A stretch of DNA of 64,000 bases from assembly GCA_964435285.1 (NCBI GenBank), contig CAYSYA010000004.1, forward strand, positions 83,184-147,183, written 5' to 3'. The stretch comes from GCA-2718035 sp964435285. GTDB lineage: Bacteria; Bacteroidota; Bacteroidia; Flavobacteriales; TMED113. Below, piece after piece: positions 27,928 through 35,816 of the stretch. The first letter of the stretch is position 1; each line of letters starts with the position of its first letter. The translations under genes and the position numbers were made by a program. The notes beneath the pieces were generated by a model. The model saw nothing but the letters and a program-made list of their open reading frames with translations, searched no databases and was not told the DNA's origin.

Positions 27928-28488
27928 TTACTTTTCCCAAAAAAGTTCATTCTCATTAAAATTATATAGAACAAAACGTGCAGCAACAAATAAAAAATCT
28001 GATAACCTATTTATATATATTAATAAATTGTTATCCAATTTCTCCTTTTCATTAAAAAATGTAATTCTTCTTTCCGACCTTCTACATATTGCTCTTGCAA
28101 TTTGAAAATGAGAACTAATTACATTTCCCCCAGGCAATACAAATCTTGTAATGCTTGGAATTTTATTTTCTATTTCATCAATTATGTTTTCTAAATTAAT
28201 TATCTCTCTTTTTGATATTAAAAATTCTTTATTTTTTTTTCTTTTTTCTTCGGTTTGCGCAAGGTATGAACCAATATTAAAAAGTTTATTTTGTGATTCA
28301 ATTAGAAAATTATATAAAAATTTAATTTTTTTTATTTCATCATAAGATCTTAATAGTCCGAGATAACTATTTAGTTCATCAATTGAACCATATGCTTCGA
28401 CTCTTATATCATGCTTATTAATTCTATTTTGACCAATAATTGAAGTCTTTCCTTTATCTCCTAATTTCGTGTAAATTTTATAAGTCAT
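27928..28488 (-). CDS. Cob(I)alamin adenosyltransferase, PduO type
   Basis: The 186-residue protein has the PduO/MMAB N-terminal signature YTKLGDKGKTSIIG (residues 5-18) that binds ATP, followed by RVEAYGSIDELNSYLGLLR, RFVLPGGN and the CRRSERR helix with the substrate-binding arginines. It transfers an adenosyl group to cob(I)alamin, giving the cofactor used by enzymes such as methylmalonyl-CoA mutase. No B12-dependent enzyme or B12 synthesis gene is in the window, so the cell may salvage cobalamin. It overlaps the rmuC stop by 11 bases. Confidence 0.93.
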   Translation of the reverse strand: MTYKIYTKLGDKGKTSIIGQNRINKHDIRVEAYGSIDELNSYLGLLRSYDEIKKIKFLYNFLIESQNKLFNIGSYLAQTEEKRKKNKEFLISKREIINLENIIDEIENKIPSITRFVLPGGNVISSHFQIARAICRRSERRITFFNEKEKLDNNLLIYINRLSDFLFVAARFVLYNFNENELFWEK

Positions 28489-29605
28489 CTTGAAATATTT
28501 TTTTTGGTTTTTCTAAAACATTAGGTTCAAAACCTATTTCTATTTCTCCGGAACTTATTTTAATAACATCTTTATCAATTTTTTTAAATTCAGATGATGC
28601 CTCATTATACTGATTGACAACAGTACCAAGATTCTTTCCAAGTCTCTGAATACAATTCTCGTATGCTTTTAGATGATTAGTTAAATTAAATAAATTCTTT
28701 TTTATAATTTCAATATTAGCTTCCATTTTCAATTCATTTAATGCCTTTAATGCAGTTTGTAAATATGGAAAAAGTGACATTGGAGAAACTATCATTACCT
28801 TTTTGTTAAAAGCATACTCAATTAAATTTGTTGAATTAACTTCTAAAGTACCAACTTTATTACTTAATAAACTTTGATACAGACCATCAGCTGGTATAAA
28901 CATAAACGCATATTCAGTGGTATTTTCGTTTGGCCTTATATATTTAGCAGTTTCGTTGATTCTATTTTTAATATCTTTTTTAAATTCATTTTCAAAATCT
29001 CTTTTTAAAGTTGAATTATCTTCATCAACCATTTTATTATAATTTTCTAAAGAAAATTTCGAATCAATAGGAACAATGAAATTATTATAAAATAACACTG
29101 CATCTACTTTATCTCCATTTTTAAATGAATATTGCATTTGATAATGATCAGGGGGTAGCACATTTGCTAGTAAATTACTAAGTTGAATTTCTCCAAAAAT
29201 ACCTCGTTGTTTGGGATTTTGAAGAATTTTCTCTAAACTTTTCATTTGTTCTGTAAAACTTAAAACTTGTTTATTTGTGATTTCTAATCCTTTCAGTTTT
29301 TCTGAGACTCTAGTTATGATAGTTGTAGTATCTGTAAATTGCTTTTGTAGGCTATCTTTAGTGTGCTTTTGAAATGCATCCATGCCCTTGTGAATACCGT
29401 CTAATTTTTCTTGAATTTCTTTTCTATTTTCTCCACTGAAAGACTCAACGCTTTTTCTCATTTTCTCTATATCATCTCTTAACTGTTTGTTCATTTCAAA
29501 TAAAAGAGAAGTAGTTTCAGTTGATTTAGGCTTTTGTAATTGAACATAAAAGTAAATTGCTATTAATAAAATTAACAACAATATGATTAACATAAGATAC
29601 TCCAT
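28478..29605 (-). CDS. rmuC: RmuC-family DNA recombination protein
   Basis: The protein has 375 residues with an N-terminal membrane anchor (LMLIILLLILLIAIYFYV), a coiled-coil region (about 35-130) and the RmuC domain, recognisable from NPKQRGIFGEIQLSNLL, DAVLFYNNFIVPIDSKFSLENY and FMFIPADGLYQSLL. RmuC limits certain DNA inversions in E. coli and has a nuclease-like fold of uncertain activity. The gene begins only 28 bases after tRNA-Leu with no terminator between, so it may be transcribed from the tRNA promoter. The cobalamin adenosyltransferase follows with an 11-base overlap. Confidence 0.93.
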   Translation of the reverse strand: MEYLMLIILLLILLIAIYFYVQLQKPKSTETTSLLFEMNKQLRDDIEKMRKSVESFSGENRKEIQEKLDGIHKGMDAFQKHTKDSLQKQFTDTTTIITRVSEKLKGLEITNKQVLSFTEQMKSLEKILQNPKQRGIFGEIQLSNLLANVLPPDHYQMQYSFKNGDKVDAVLFYNNFIVPIDSKFSLENYNKMVDEDNSTLKRDFENEFKKDIKNRINETAKYIRPNENTTEYAFMFIPADGLYQSLLSNKVGTLEVNSTNLIEYAFNKKVMIVSPMSLFPYLQTALKALNELKMEANIEIIKKNLFNLTNHLKAYENCIQRLGKNLGTVVNQYNEASSEFKKIDKDVIKISSGEIEIGFEPNVLEKPKKIFQDDL

Positions 29606-29633
29606 AATAAAATAATAGGGTTAAAAAAGAAAG

Positions 29634-29715
29634 TGCGGATAGAGGGAGTCGAACCCACACGCCTTTCGGCACTAGATCCTAAATCTAGCGTGTCTACCAG
29701 TTCCACCATATCCGC
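29634..29715 (-). tRNA. tRNA-Leu (anticodon TAG)
   Basis: The minus strand folds into an 82-base class II tRNA: acceptor GCGGATA pairs with TATCCGC plus discriminator A, the D arm contains GGTGGAACTGGTAGAC, the anticodon loop TTTAGGA carries TAG, there is a variable arm (TGCCGAAAGGCG), and the T arm contains GGTTCGACTCC. CCA is not encoded. A consensus promoter lies 16 bases upstream. Confidence 0.97.
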
Positions 29716-29730
29716 ATTTCTAATAATTAA

Positions 29731-29760
29731 CAAATCTATAATTATTTAAATAGAGGACAA
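29731..29760 (-). promoter_or_regulatory. Promoter for tRNA-Leu, possibly also rmuC
   Basis: On the minus strand TTG (complement of 29758-29760) is followed after 19 bases by TAGATTTG (complement of 29731-29738), a perfect TTG-N19-TAnnTTTG. The tRNA starts 15 bases downstream of the element. Confidence 0.8.
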
Positions 29761-29831
29761 AAAATAGAAATGGTTTATTTTAATTAATAATTTATAACTT
29801 ACATAAATTAATCTTATTTATATGTTTAATA

Positions 29832-30455
29832 ATGCTGAAAATTAATCCTAAAAAAACTGAAACTAAAATTGTACAAGAATACCTACTTAGCTCAGTAGGC
29901 CCCAGACCAATTGCTTTAGCTAGCACAATTGATATAAAAAATATACCTAATTTAAGTCCATTTAGCTTTTTTAATGTTTTTAGCGGAAATCCACCAATTT
30001 TAATTTTTTCTCCAGCAAGAAGAATTAGAAATAATACTGAAAAAGATACTTTAAGAAATTTGAAACAAGTAAAAGAGGTTGTAATTAATATTGTTAGTGA
30101 AGATATAACAAAAAAAATGGTAAAATCCAGTTTAGATTATGACAGTGATATAGATGAATTTCGTGAGTCAGGGTTGACTCATCTACAATCAGATTTGATA
30201 AAACCATTCAGAGTTAAAGAATCACCTGTTCAGATGGAATGTAAAGTAAATAAAATTATTAGCTTAGGAAATAGCGGTGGATCAGGAAACTTAATAATTT
30301 GCGAAATATTATTAATTCACATTTGTGAAAAAATACTAGATAAAAAAAATAGAATAGACCAAAAAAAAATTAATTTAATTGGAAGGTTAGGCTTCGATTG
30401 GTACATAAAAAGTTCAAATGAATCACTTTTTGAAATAAATAAAAATAATTTATAA
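29832..30455 (+). CDS. Flavin reductase-like FMN-binding protein
   Basis: The 207-residue protein matches the flavin reductase-like domain (FMN-binding split barrel): SSVGPRPIALASTID (about 19-33), LSPFSFFNVFSGNPPILIFSPARR (about 41-64), and KQVKEVVINIVSE. The SPFS...NPP segment lines the FMN site in this family. Members range from flavin:NAD(P)H reductases to FMN-binding proteins of unknown substrate. No signal peptide is present. It starts a plus-strand run with the DUF3127 gene and the AtoE-type transporter, separated by 1 and 2 bases, so these three are probably one operon, though no metabolic theme is obvious. Confidence 0.88.
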   Translation: MLKINPKKTETKIVQEYLLSSVGPRPIALASTIDIKNIPNLSPFSFFNVFSGNPPILIFSPARRIRNNTEKDTLRNLKQVKEVVINIVSEDITKKMVKSSLDYDSDIDEFRESGLTHLQSDLIKPFRVKESPVQMECKVNKIISLGNSGGSGNLIICEILLIHICEKILDKKNRIDQKKINLIGRLGFDWYIKSSNESLFEINKNNL

Positions 30456-30456
30456 T

Positions 30457-30783
30457 ATGAATACATTAATAATTAAAGGAAATATTACTTCCATTTTTGA
30501 AACCGAAACTATCTCTAGTAAAGATGGAAAAACATGGAAAAAACAAAATTTTATTATTAATACAGGAGCGCAATATAATTCAGAAATTTGCTTTCAACTT
30601 TTTGGAGAAGAAAGAATTGAGATCCTAAAAAATTTCAAAGTAAATGATCATGTTGATGTTTACTTCAACTTATATTCAAAAAAATTTAATGATAGGTACT
30701 TTCATAATATCGATGCATGGAAAATAGAAAAATCAGAAAAAGAAAAAAACAATGATATAGATAGTGAAAATAATCCGTTTTAA
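30457..30783 (+). CDS. DUF3127 OB-fold protein
   Basis: The 108-residue protein fits DUF3127, a Bacteroidota family with an OB-like fold related to single-strand DNA-binding proteins. Supporting segments are IIKGNITSIFETETISSKDGKTWKKQ in two pieces (residues 4-29), CFQLFGEERIEIL, and VNDHVDVYFNLYSKKF. The C-terminus is acidic (about 95-108) and ends in NPF, similar to the acidic protein-interaction tip of SSB (which often ends DIPF). DNA binding is plausible but unproven. It is sandwiched between a flavin reductase and a transporter with almost no spacing. Confidence 0.82.
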   Translation: MNTLIIKGNITSIFETETISSKDGKTWKKQNFIINTGAQYNSEICFQLFGEERIEILKNFKVNDHVDVYFNLYSKKFNDRYFHNIDAWKIEKSEKEKNNDIDSENNPF

Positions 30784-30785
30784 TA

Positions 30786-32147
30786 ATGACTTTAATTAAA
30801 TTCATTGAAAATATTTTTCGTCATCTTTTCCCTTCTCCATTTACAATTGCTATAATTTTAACTTTACTAACTGTTTTTCTTGCATTATTTTTAAGCTCAG
30901 AATCAATCAATAATATTATTATAAGTTGGGAAAAAGGACTTTGGAATACAGGTCTATTAGCATTTACAACCCAAATGATGCTTATGCTTGTATTAGGTCA
31001 CGCTGTTGCTCTTACTAAATTGGCAACCAAAAGCATTTCTTTTATAACAAAATTTTGTAAAAATACTTCTAACTCAGCTGCAATAGTTTCTTTTTTTTCA
31101 ATAATAGTTAGTTTCTTCAATTGGGGTTTAGGCTTAATTTTTGGTGCTATATTAGCAAGAAAAGTTGGAGAAAAATTTGCCAAAGAAAATAAAAAAATTA
31201 ATTACCCCCTAATTGGTGCCTCGGGATACTGTGGCTTAATGGTGTGGCATGGTGGGCTTTCAGGTTCTGCTCCATTGAAAATTGCTGAAAAAAATCATTT
31301 TAATGAAATCATTTCAAATGAAAATCTAATTTCAGTACTTCCTGAAAATATAAATTTTAGTCAGACTGTTTTTTCTAGCATGAATTTTTTTGTAAGTATT
31401 TGTCTATTAAGCTTAGTGCCTATTATTTTTTTTATACTAGGTAAAAAAATAAAAAAAGATAAAGTATTAAAGATTAAAATTAAATCTTTAGATAATAGCT
31501 CATCAAAAAACCCAAGCGATACATTTGCTGAAAAAATCGATAAATCTAATATTTTTGGAATGACAATTGGTGGTGTCCTTATTTTATTATCTATATTTAA
31601 AATTATTTCTAGCTCTTCCTTTGATTTTATAAATCCTAATTTCATTAATTTATTTCTTTTAGGAATTGCAATTTTTTTTCACTCAAGTATAAATAATTTC
31701 TTATCATCAATCAATATTGCTATTAAAGGAGTTGGAGGAATATTAATTCAATTCCCTTTATATTTTGGAATCATGGGAATAATTACTTCCTCGGGATTGG
31801 TTAATATATTTTCCGATTTTTTTATTTCAATTTCAACAGAATTTACTTATCCAATATATACAATGATTAGTGCTGGAATTGTAAATGTTTTTGTTCCCAG
31901 TGGAGGGGGGCAATGGGCTGTACAAGCACCAATAATTTTACAAACTGCTCATGAAATAGGAGTTTCATTTGAAAAAACAATTATGGCTTTTGTCTATGGA
32001 GATCAATTGACAAACATGCTACAACCTTTTTGGGCACTCCCCTTACTTGGAATTACTGGATTAAAGGCTAAGCAAATATTACCTTATTCTGTTTTAATAA
32101 TGATTGCTGGTTTTTTAATATTTTTAACTGGTATTATTTTATTTTAA
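30786..32147 (+). CDS. Short-chain fatty acid transporter, AtoE family
   Basis: This 453-residue protein has about eleven membrane segments and the AtoE family motifs HAVALTKLATK, INYPLIGASGYCGLMVWHGGLSGSAPL (in two parts, about 138-165) and the re-entrant-like VPSGGGQWAVQAPI. E. coli AtoE takes up short-chain fatty acids such as butyrate or acetoacetate. No acyl-CoA transferase genes are adjacent, so the substrate is inferred from family only. The 3' end overlaps the convergent ABC permease by 14 bases. Confidence 0.88.
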   Translation: MTLIKFIENIFRHLFPSPFTIAIILTLLTVFLALFLSSESINNIIISWEKGLWNTGLLAFTTQMMLMLVLGHAVALTKLATKSISFITKFCKNTSNSAAIVSFFSIIVSFFNWGLGLIFGAILARKVGEKFAKENKKINYPLIGASGYCGLMVWHGGLSGSAPLKIAEKNHFNEIISNENLISVLPENINFSQTVFSSMNFFVSICLLSLVPIIFFILGKKIKKDKVLKIKIKSLDNSSSKNPSDTFAEKIDKSNIFGMTIGGVLILLSIFKIISSSSFDFINPNFINLFLLGIAIFFHSSINNFLSSINIAIKGVGGILIQFPLYFGIMGIITSSGLVNIFSDFFISISTEFTYPIYTMISAGIVNVFVPSGGGQWAVQAPIILQTAHEIGVSFEKTIMAFVYGDQLTNMLQPFWALPLLGITGLKAKQILPYSVLIMIAGFLIFLTGIILF

Positions 32148-33231
32148 CATCCAAAATATCTCTCATGTAATTTCCTAAAGACATAAATGATAATACAATT
32201 AATACAATACAGATTCCTGGAAATATAGCACTAAAAGGATTATCAATTAAAATATATAAATAATGATTTTTGATAATTGAACCCCAAGAAGGTATTGGGG
32301 GTTGTATACCTAATCCCAAAAAGCTTAAACCTGACTCTAATAGTATTGCTGTTGCAAAATTAGCAGTAGAAATTATTATTAGTGGATTGATTACATTTGG
32401 TAAAATATGTTTAATAATTATTCTATAATCATTATAGCCTAGTGACTTGGCCGATGTAATAAATTGCTTAGAATTAATTTTAAGAACCTCTCCTCTAGTT
32501 ACTCGGGCAACCTCAACCCACATTGTTAATCCAATTGCCAAAAAAAGTTGCCAAAATCCTTTTCCTAAAACAAAACTAATTGAAATTACCAATAACAATG
32601 TTGGTATAGACCAAACTACATTAATTAACCATTGAATGATATAATCAATTTTACCTCCATAGTAACCTGCAATCAACCCAAAAAACAAACCTATTATTAG
32701 AGAAATGATAACTGAAAAAAAACCTACAGACAATGATAAACGTGAACCTAAAATTATTCTACTCATTAAATCTCTTCCATACTTATCCGTTCCAAGCAGA
32801 AATTTCTCTTTATAAACAATTTCTTGATTTAATTTTAATATTTGATTTAAAGAAATTTTTTTAACATTATTAGTAACATTATTTAATCCGTACTCTAAAT
32901 AGAAAATTGAATCATTTTTTAGTTTATAATATTCGATAGGAATTTTTTTATATTTCAAAATTTCTCCAAAAAACAATTTATTTAAGAAACTTGATTTATT
33001 TGCTATATTTTTTTTAACAAAGAGATAATTGACATGAAAACCTGGTGGTTTATTGGCTAACGATAATTCTATTTCATTTGAGTTACTTGTGTTTTGTGGA
33101 ATAATGTAATATGCAAAAATTGAAATAAAAATAAATATGGAAATAATTATTAAACTAAATGTAGGGATTGATATATACTTTAATAATTTATAAATATTTC
33201 CAAATAAAGATTTATATTGTTTTATCATCAA
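32134..33231 (-). CDS. ABC transporter permease, OppC/DppC type
   Basis: The 365-residue protein has one N-terminal membrane helix (about 18-42), an extended periplasmic segment (about 43-160), and a BPD_transp_1 permease domain with five helices. The EAA loop is visible as SAKSLGYNDYRIIIKHILPNV, and LLGTDKYGRDLMSRIILGSR precedes the domain as in OppC/DppC. The periplasmic segment is longer than in enterobacterial OppC. No OppB-type permease, ATPase or binding protein is adjacent, so the remainder of the transporter must be elsewhere. The substrate is probably peptides, but this is inferred from family only. Confidence 0.87.
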   Translation of the reverse strand: MMIKQYKSLFGNIYKLLKYISIPTFSLIIISIFIFISIFAYYIIPQNTSNSNEIELSLANKPPGFHVNYLFVKKNIANKSSFLNKLFFGEILKYKKIPIEYYKLKNDSIFYLEYGLNNVTNNVKKISLNQILKLNQEIVYKEKFLLGTDKYGRDLMSRIILGSRLSLSVGFFSVIISLIIGLFFGLIAGYYGGKIDYIIQWLINVVWSIPTLLLVISISFVLGKGFWQLFLAIGLTMWVEVARVTRGEVLKINSKQFITSAKSLGYNDYRIIIKHILPNVINPLIIISTANFATAILLESGLSFLGLGIQPPIPSWGSIIKNHYLYILIDNPFSAIFPGICIVLIVLSFMSLGNYMRDILDVKIK

Positions 33232-33273
33232 TTTAAAGTTACGATATAGATTTTCATATTTAATAAAATTATA

Positions 33274-33843
33274 ATGAATTCAAAAAAAACAAAAATAATT
33301 TTAGGAATTGACCCAGGCACAAATATTTTAGGATTTGGCATAATTAAATTAGAGAATAATAATATGAAATTATTAGAACACAATATTTTATTATTAAATA
33401 AAATAAAAAACTATGATTTAAGATTAAAAAATATTTATGATAACATTAACTTGATAATACAAAAATTTAATATTGACGAAGTTGCAATAGAAGCTCCATT
33501 TTATGGAAAAAATATTCAATCAATGCTTAAGCTTGGTAGAGCTCAAGGTGTTGCAATAATTGCTTCAATTAATAACAATAAAAAAGTATTTGAATACGCT
33601 CCAAGAAAAATAAAACTTTCAGTTACTGGTTCAGGTAATTCTTCTAAAAGTCAAGTTGCATCTATGCTAATCAGTATGTTAAAAATTAAAGAACCATCTT
33701 CCCATTTTGATGCTACTGATGGCCTAGCTGTTGCTGTTTGTCATGCCCTACAAAATAATCTATCAACTACAAAACAGTCAAAAAAATCTAAAAATTCAAA
33801 TTGGTCAGAGTTTATTAGGAAAAATCCAGATAGGTTGACTTAA
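33274..33843 (+). CDS. ruvC: Holliday junction resolvase RuvC
   Basis: The 189-residue protein is a complete RuvC. The catalytic acidic residues are Asp13 in GIDPGT, Glu73 in AIEAPFYG, and Asp146 and Asp149 in HFDATDGLAVA. The GRAQGVAI helix (about 88-95) and YAPRKIKLSVTGSG loop are also typical. It cuts Holliday junctions with RuvAB in recombinational repair. A short Lys/Ser-rich tail extends beyond the core. The gene is divergent from the OppC-type permease and its stop overlaps the HIT gene stop by 4 bases. Confidence 0.96.
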   Translation: MNSKKTKIILGIDPGTNILGFGIIKLENNNMKLLEHNILLLNKIKNYDLRLKNIYDNINLIIQKFNIDEVAIEAPFYGKNIQSMLKLGRAQGVAIIASINNNKKVFEYAPRKIKLSVTGSGNSSKSQVASMLISMLKIKEPSSHFDATDGLAVAVCHALQNNLSTTKQSKKSKNSNWSEFIRKNPDRLT

Positions 33844-34235
33844 TACTTTAATTCTTCCTTTATTTTTGTTGCAAAAAAATTAATTTCTTCTTTAGATGTT
33901 ATTATTTTATTATTGAAATTCATATCACTTATTTTATTCATAGGAACTAAGTGGATATGGGTGTGAGGAACTTCAAAGCCAATAACAGAGATTCCTATCT
34001 TTTTACAACCTAATGCTTTTTTAATTGCAATAGAAATTTCACGAGCAAAAGAAAATAATCCATTATATGTATCCTCTGGTAAATCTAAAATATTATCAAT
34101 TTCTAATTTAGGAACAACCAAAGAGTGTCCATTCTGAATAGGAAAGGCATCCATAAATGAGATAAAATTATTATTTTCTTTAAGAATATTAGCAGGTATT
34201 TCTTTGTTTATTATTTTTGAAAAAACAGAGCTCAC
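33840..34235 (-). CDS. HIT-family nucleotide hydrolase/transferase
   Basis: The 131-residue protein has the opening VFSKIINKEIPANIL and the histidine triad HTHIHLVPM (His91, His93, His95), which marks the HINT branch of the HIT superfamily. These proteins hydrolyse nucleoside phosphoramidates or related adenylylated compounds. The start overlaps the greA stop by 1 base, so greA and this gene form a two-gene operon, a common flavobacterial pairing. Confidence 0.95.
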   Translation of the reverse strand: MSSVFSKIINKEIPANILKENNNFISFMDAFPIQNGHSLVVPKLEIDNILDLPEDTYNGLFSFAREISIAIKKALGCKKIGISVIGFEVPHTHIHLVPMNKISDMNFNNKIITSKEEINFFATKIKEELKY

Positions 34236-34708
34236 TATCTCGAAATATCAATAATTTCAAATTTTAATATACCAGTTGGTATTTGAATTTCAACAGTATC
34301 TCCTTTCTTCTTAGTTAATAATCCCTTTCCTATAGGAGAGCTAGCAGAAATTTTACCTTCTGATAGATTTGCTTCAGTTTCCGAAACTAAGGTATATTCA
34401 AATAACTGATCAGTATCTAAATTTTTAATCTTTACTGTACAGTATAATAAAACTTTAGAATCATCTAATTTAGAGGTATCTATAATTCTTGCATATAGGA
34501 GTTTTTCTTCTAACTTTGATATTCTCATTTCAAGTAGTCCTTGGGCCTCTTTTGCAGCATCATATTCTGCATTCTCAGATAAATCACCTTTATCTCTTGC
34601 TTGAGCAATTTGATCTGATATTTTTGGTCGTTCTACGTTACATAAATTATCTAAATCAGATTTTAATTTATCAAAAGCTTCCTTACTGTAATAAGATATC
34701 TTACTCAT
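34235..34708 (-). CDS. greA: Transcription elongation factor GreA
   Basis: The 157-residue protein has an N-terminal coiled coil with the acidic tip GDLSENAEYDAAKEAQG (about 41-57; the tip residues reach the polymerase active site) and a C-terminal FKBP-like domain with SPIGKGLLTKKKGD. It rescues backtracked RNA polymerase by stimulating transcript cleavage. It is the upstream gene of the greA-HIT pair and lies 36 bases from the PorV/PorQ-family gene transcribed in the same direction. Confidence 0.97.
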   Translation of the reverse strand: MSKISYYSKEAFDKLKSDLDNLCNVERPKISDQIAQARDKGDLSENAEYDAAKEAQGLLEMRISKLEEKLLYARIIDTSKLDDSKVLLYCTVKIKNLDTDQLFEYTLVSETEANLSEGKISASSPIGKGLLTKKKGDTVEIQIPTGILKFEIIDISR

Positions 34709-34744
34709 AACTATATAATAACTATTTTTTTGAATTAACTAAAT

Positions 34745-35794
34745 TTACAAATCAATTCTTGCACCCAATGTATGGACAGAACTTAGTGGATTAGCAGCTC
34801 TAAATGAATAATCTAAACTGAAGCTTGTTTCTCCACTAATTGGAATATCAAAAGAAAAACCACTTGATAATCCAGTAAAGGCAGTTGTTCTCCCTTGATT
34901 AAAGTCATTGAAAATTCCATCTTCAAAAGTATAACCAAACCTTAATGCTAGATAGTCCTTAAATGAGTATTCGGTTCCTAATAAAAATTGATCTTTAGCA
35001 AATGAGTTAGAAGTGAAATTTAAACATAACAACAGGGAATGAGTATCGTTAAAATAAAAATCGTACGAACCACCAATATGTAATAAAGCAGGAAGCTCAA
35101 AGTTTTCTGACCTTATCTCAAAAGTTGATTCATAACTTTCTCCCATTAAGGTAACATCATCACCGTCACCATTAAAAGCCATACCAGTTCCAATATTTTT
35201 TAAAGCTATACCAAATTTTGCTTGATTTCTGTCCCCTGTTTCATAATGAATACCTGTATCAAAAGAAAAACCATTTGCTGCAATTTCTGCTGCAGATTCG
35301 GAAATTAACCTAAGAGTAACACCCCCTGAAATACGATTTGTAAATTTTTTTGCATATGATAATCCTACATTCATAAATTGAGGAGAAAATGTTCCTAGTC
35401 CACCATTAGGATTTTGTTCGGTTGTCCTAACAATTTCACCGAAATCTAATGACATAAAAGAAATACCCATAACTCCTGTATCACCAACTTTTTGACCAAC
35501 TGCAAAACTGCTTATAGAAATATCAGCAAACCAAGAAGCATGGGAAAACATTACTTCAGTTGAATTTGTACCTGTTAGTCCCGCAACATTTAAAAAAACA
35601 GATTCAATTCCTCTAATAGATGCAGTATTAGAACTTGCTAAACCTGAACTCCTAGCCCATGGATTAATCAAAAGTTCATATGCACCAGCTTGACCAATAC
35701 GTTCTTCACCTTCTGACTGTGAATAGCCAAACTCAAAATTGCATATAGCAAATACTAAAAAAAAGACTTTTACTAATTTATTTATTTTTATCAT
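34745..35794 (-). CDS. PorV/PorQ-family outer-membrane beta-barrel protein
   Basis: The 349-residue protein has a signal peptide (to about GYSQ) and a FadL-like barrel whose N-terminal region AGAYELLINPWARSSGLASSNTAS, followed by GIESVFLNVAGLTG, resembles the PorV/PorQ family. It is shorter than PorV at 14879-16180 and clearly a different protein. Related proteins shuttle T9SS cargo or act as accessory barrels. It is the last gene of a three-gene run after a TonB-dependent receptor and a giant exported protein with a C-terminal tail, spaced 22 bases from the latter, so it may serve that specific cargo. This is an inference from operon structure. Confidence 0.82.
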   Translation of the reverse strand: MIKINKLVKVFFLVFAICNFEFGYSQSEGEERIGQAGAYELLINPWARSSGLASSNTASIRGIESVFLNVAGLTGTNSTEVMFSHASWFADISISSFAVGQKVGDTGVMGISFMSLDFGEIVRTTEQNPNGGLGTFSPQFMNVGLSYAKKFTNRISGGVTLRLISESAAEIAANGFSFDTGIHYETGDRNQAKFGIALKNIGTGMAFNGDGDDVTLMGESYESTFEIRSENFELPALLHIGGSYDFYFNDTHSLLLCLNFTSNSFAKDQFLLGTEYSFKDYLALRFGYTFEDGIFNDFNQGRTTAFTGLSSGFSFDIPISGETSFSLDYSFRAANPLSSVHTLGARIDL

Positions 35795-35816
35795 AATTAT
35801 ATTTTATATAAACTAA

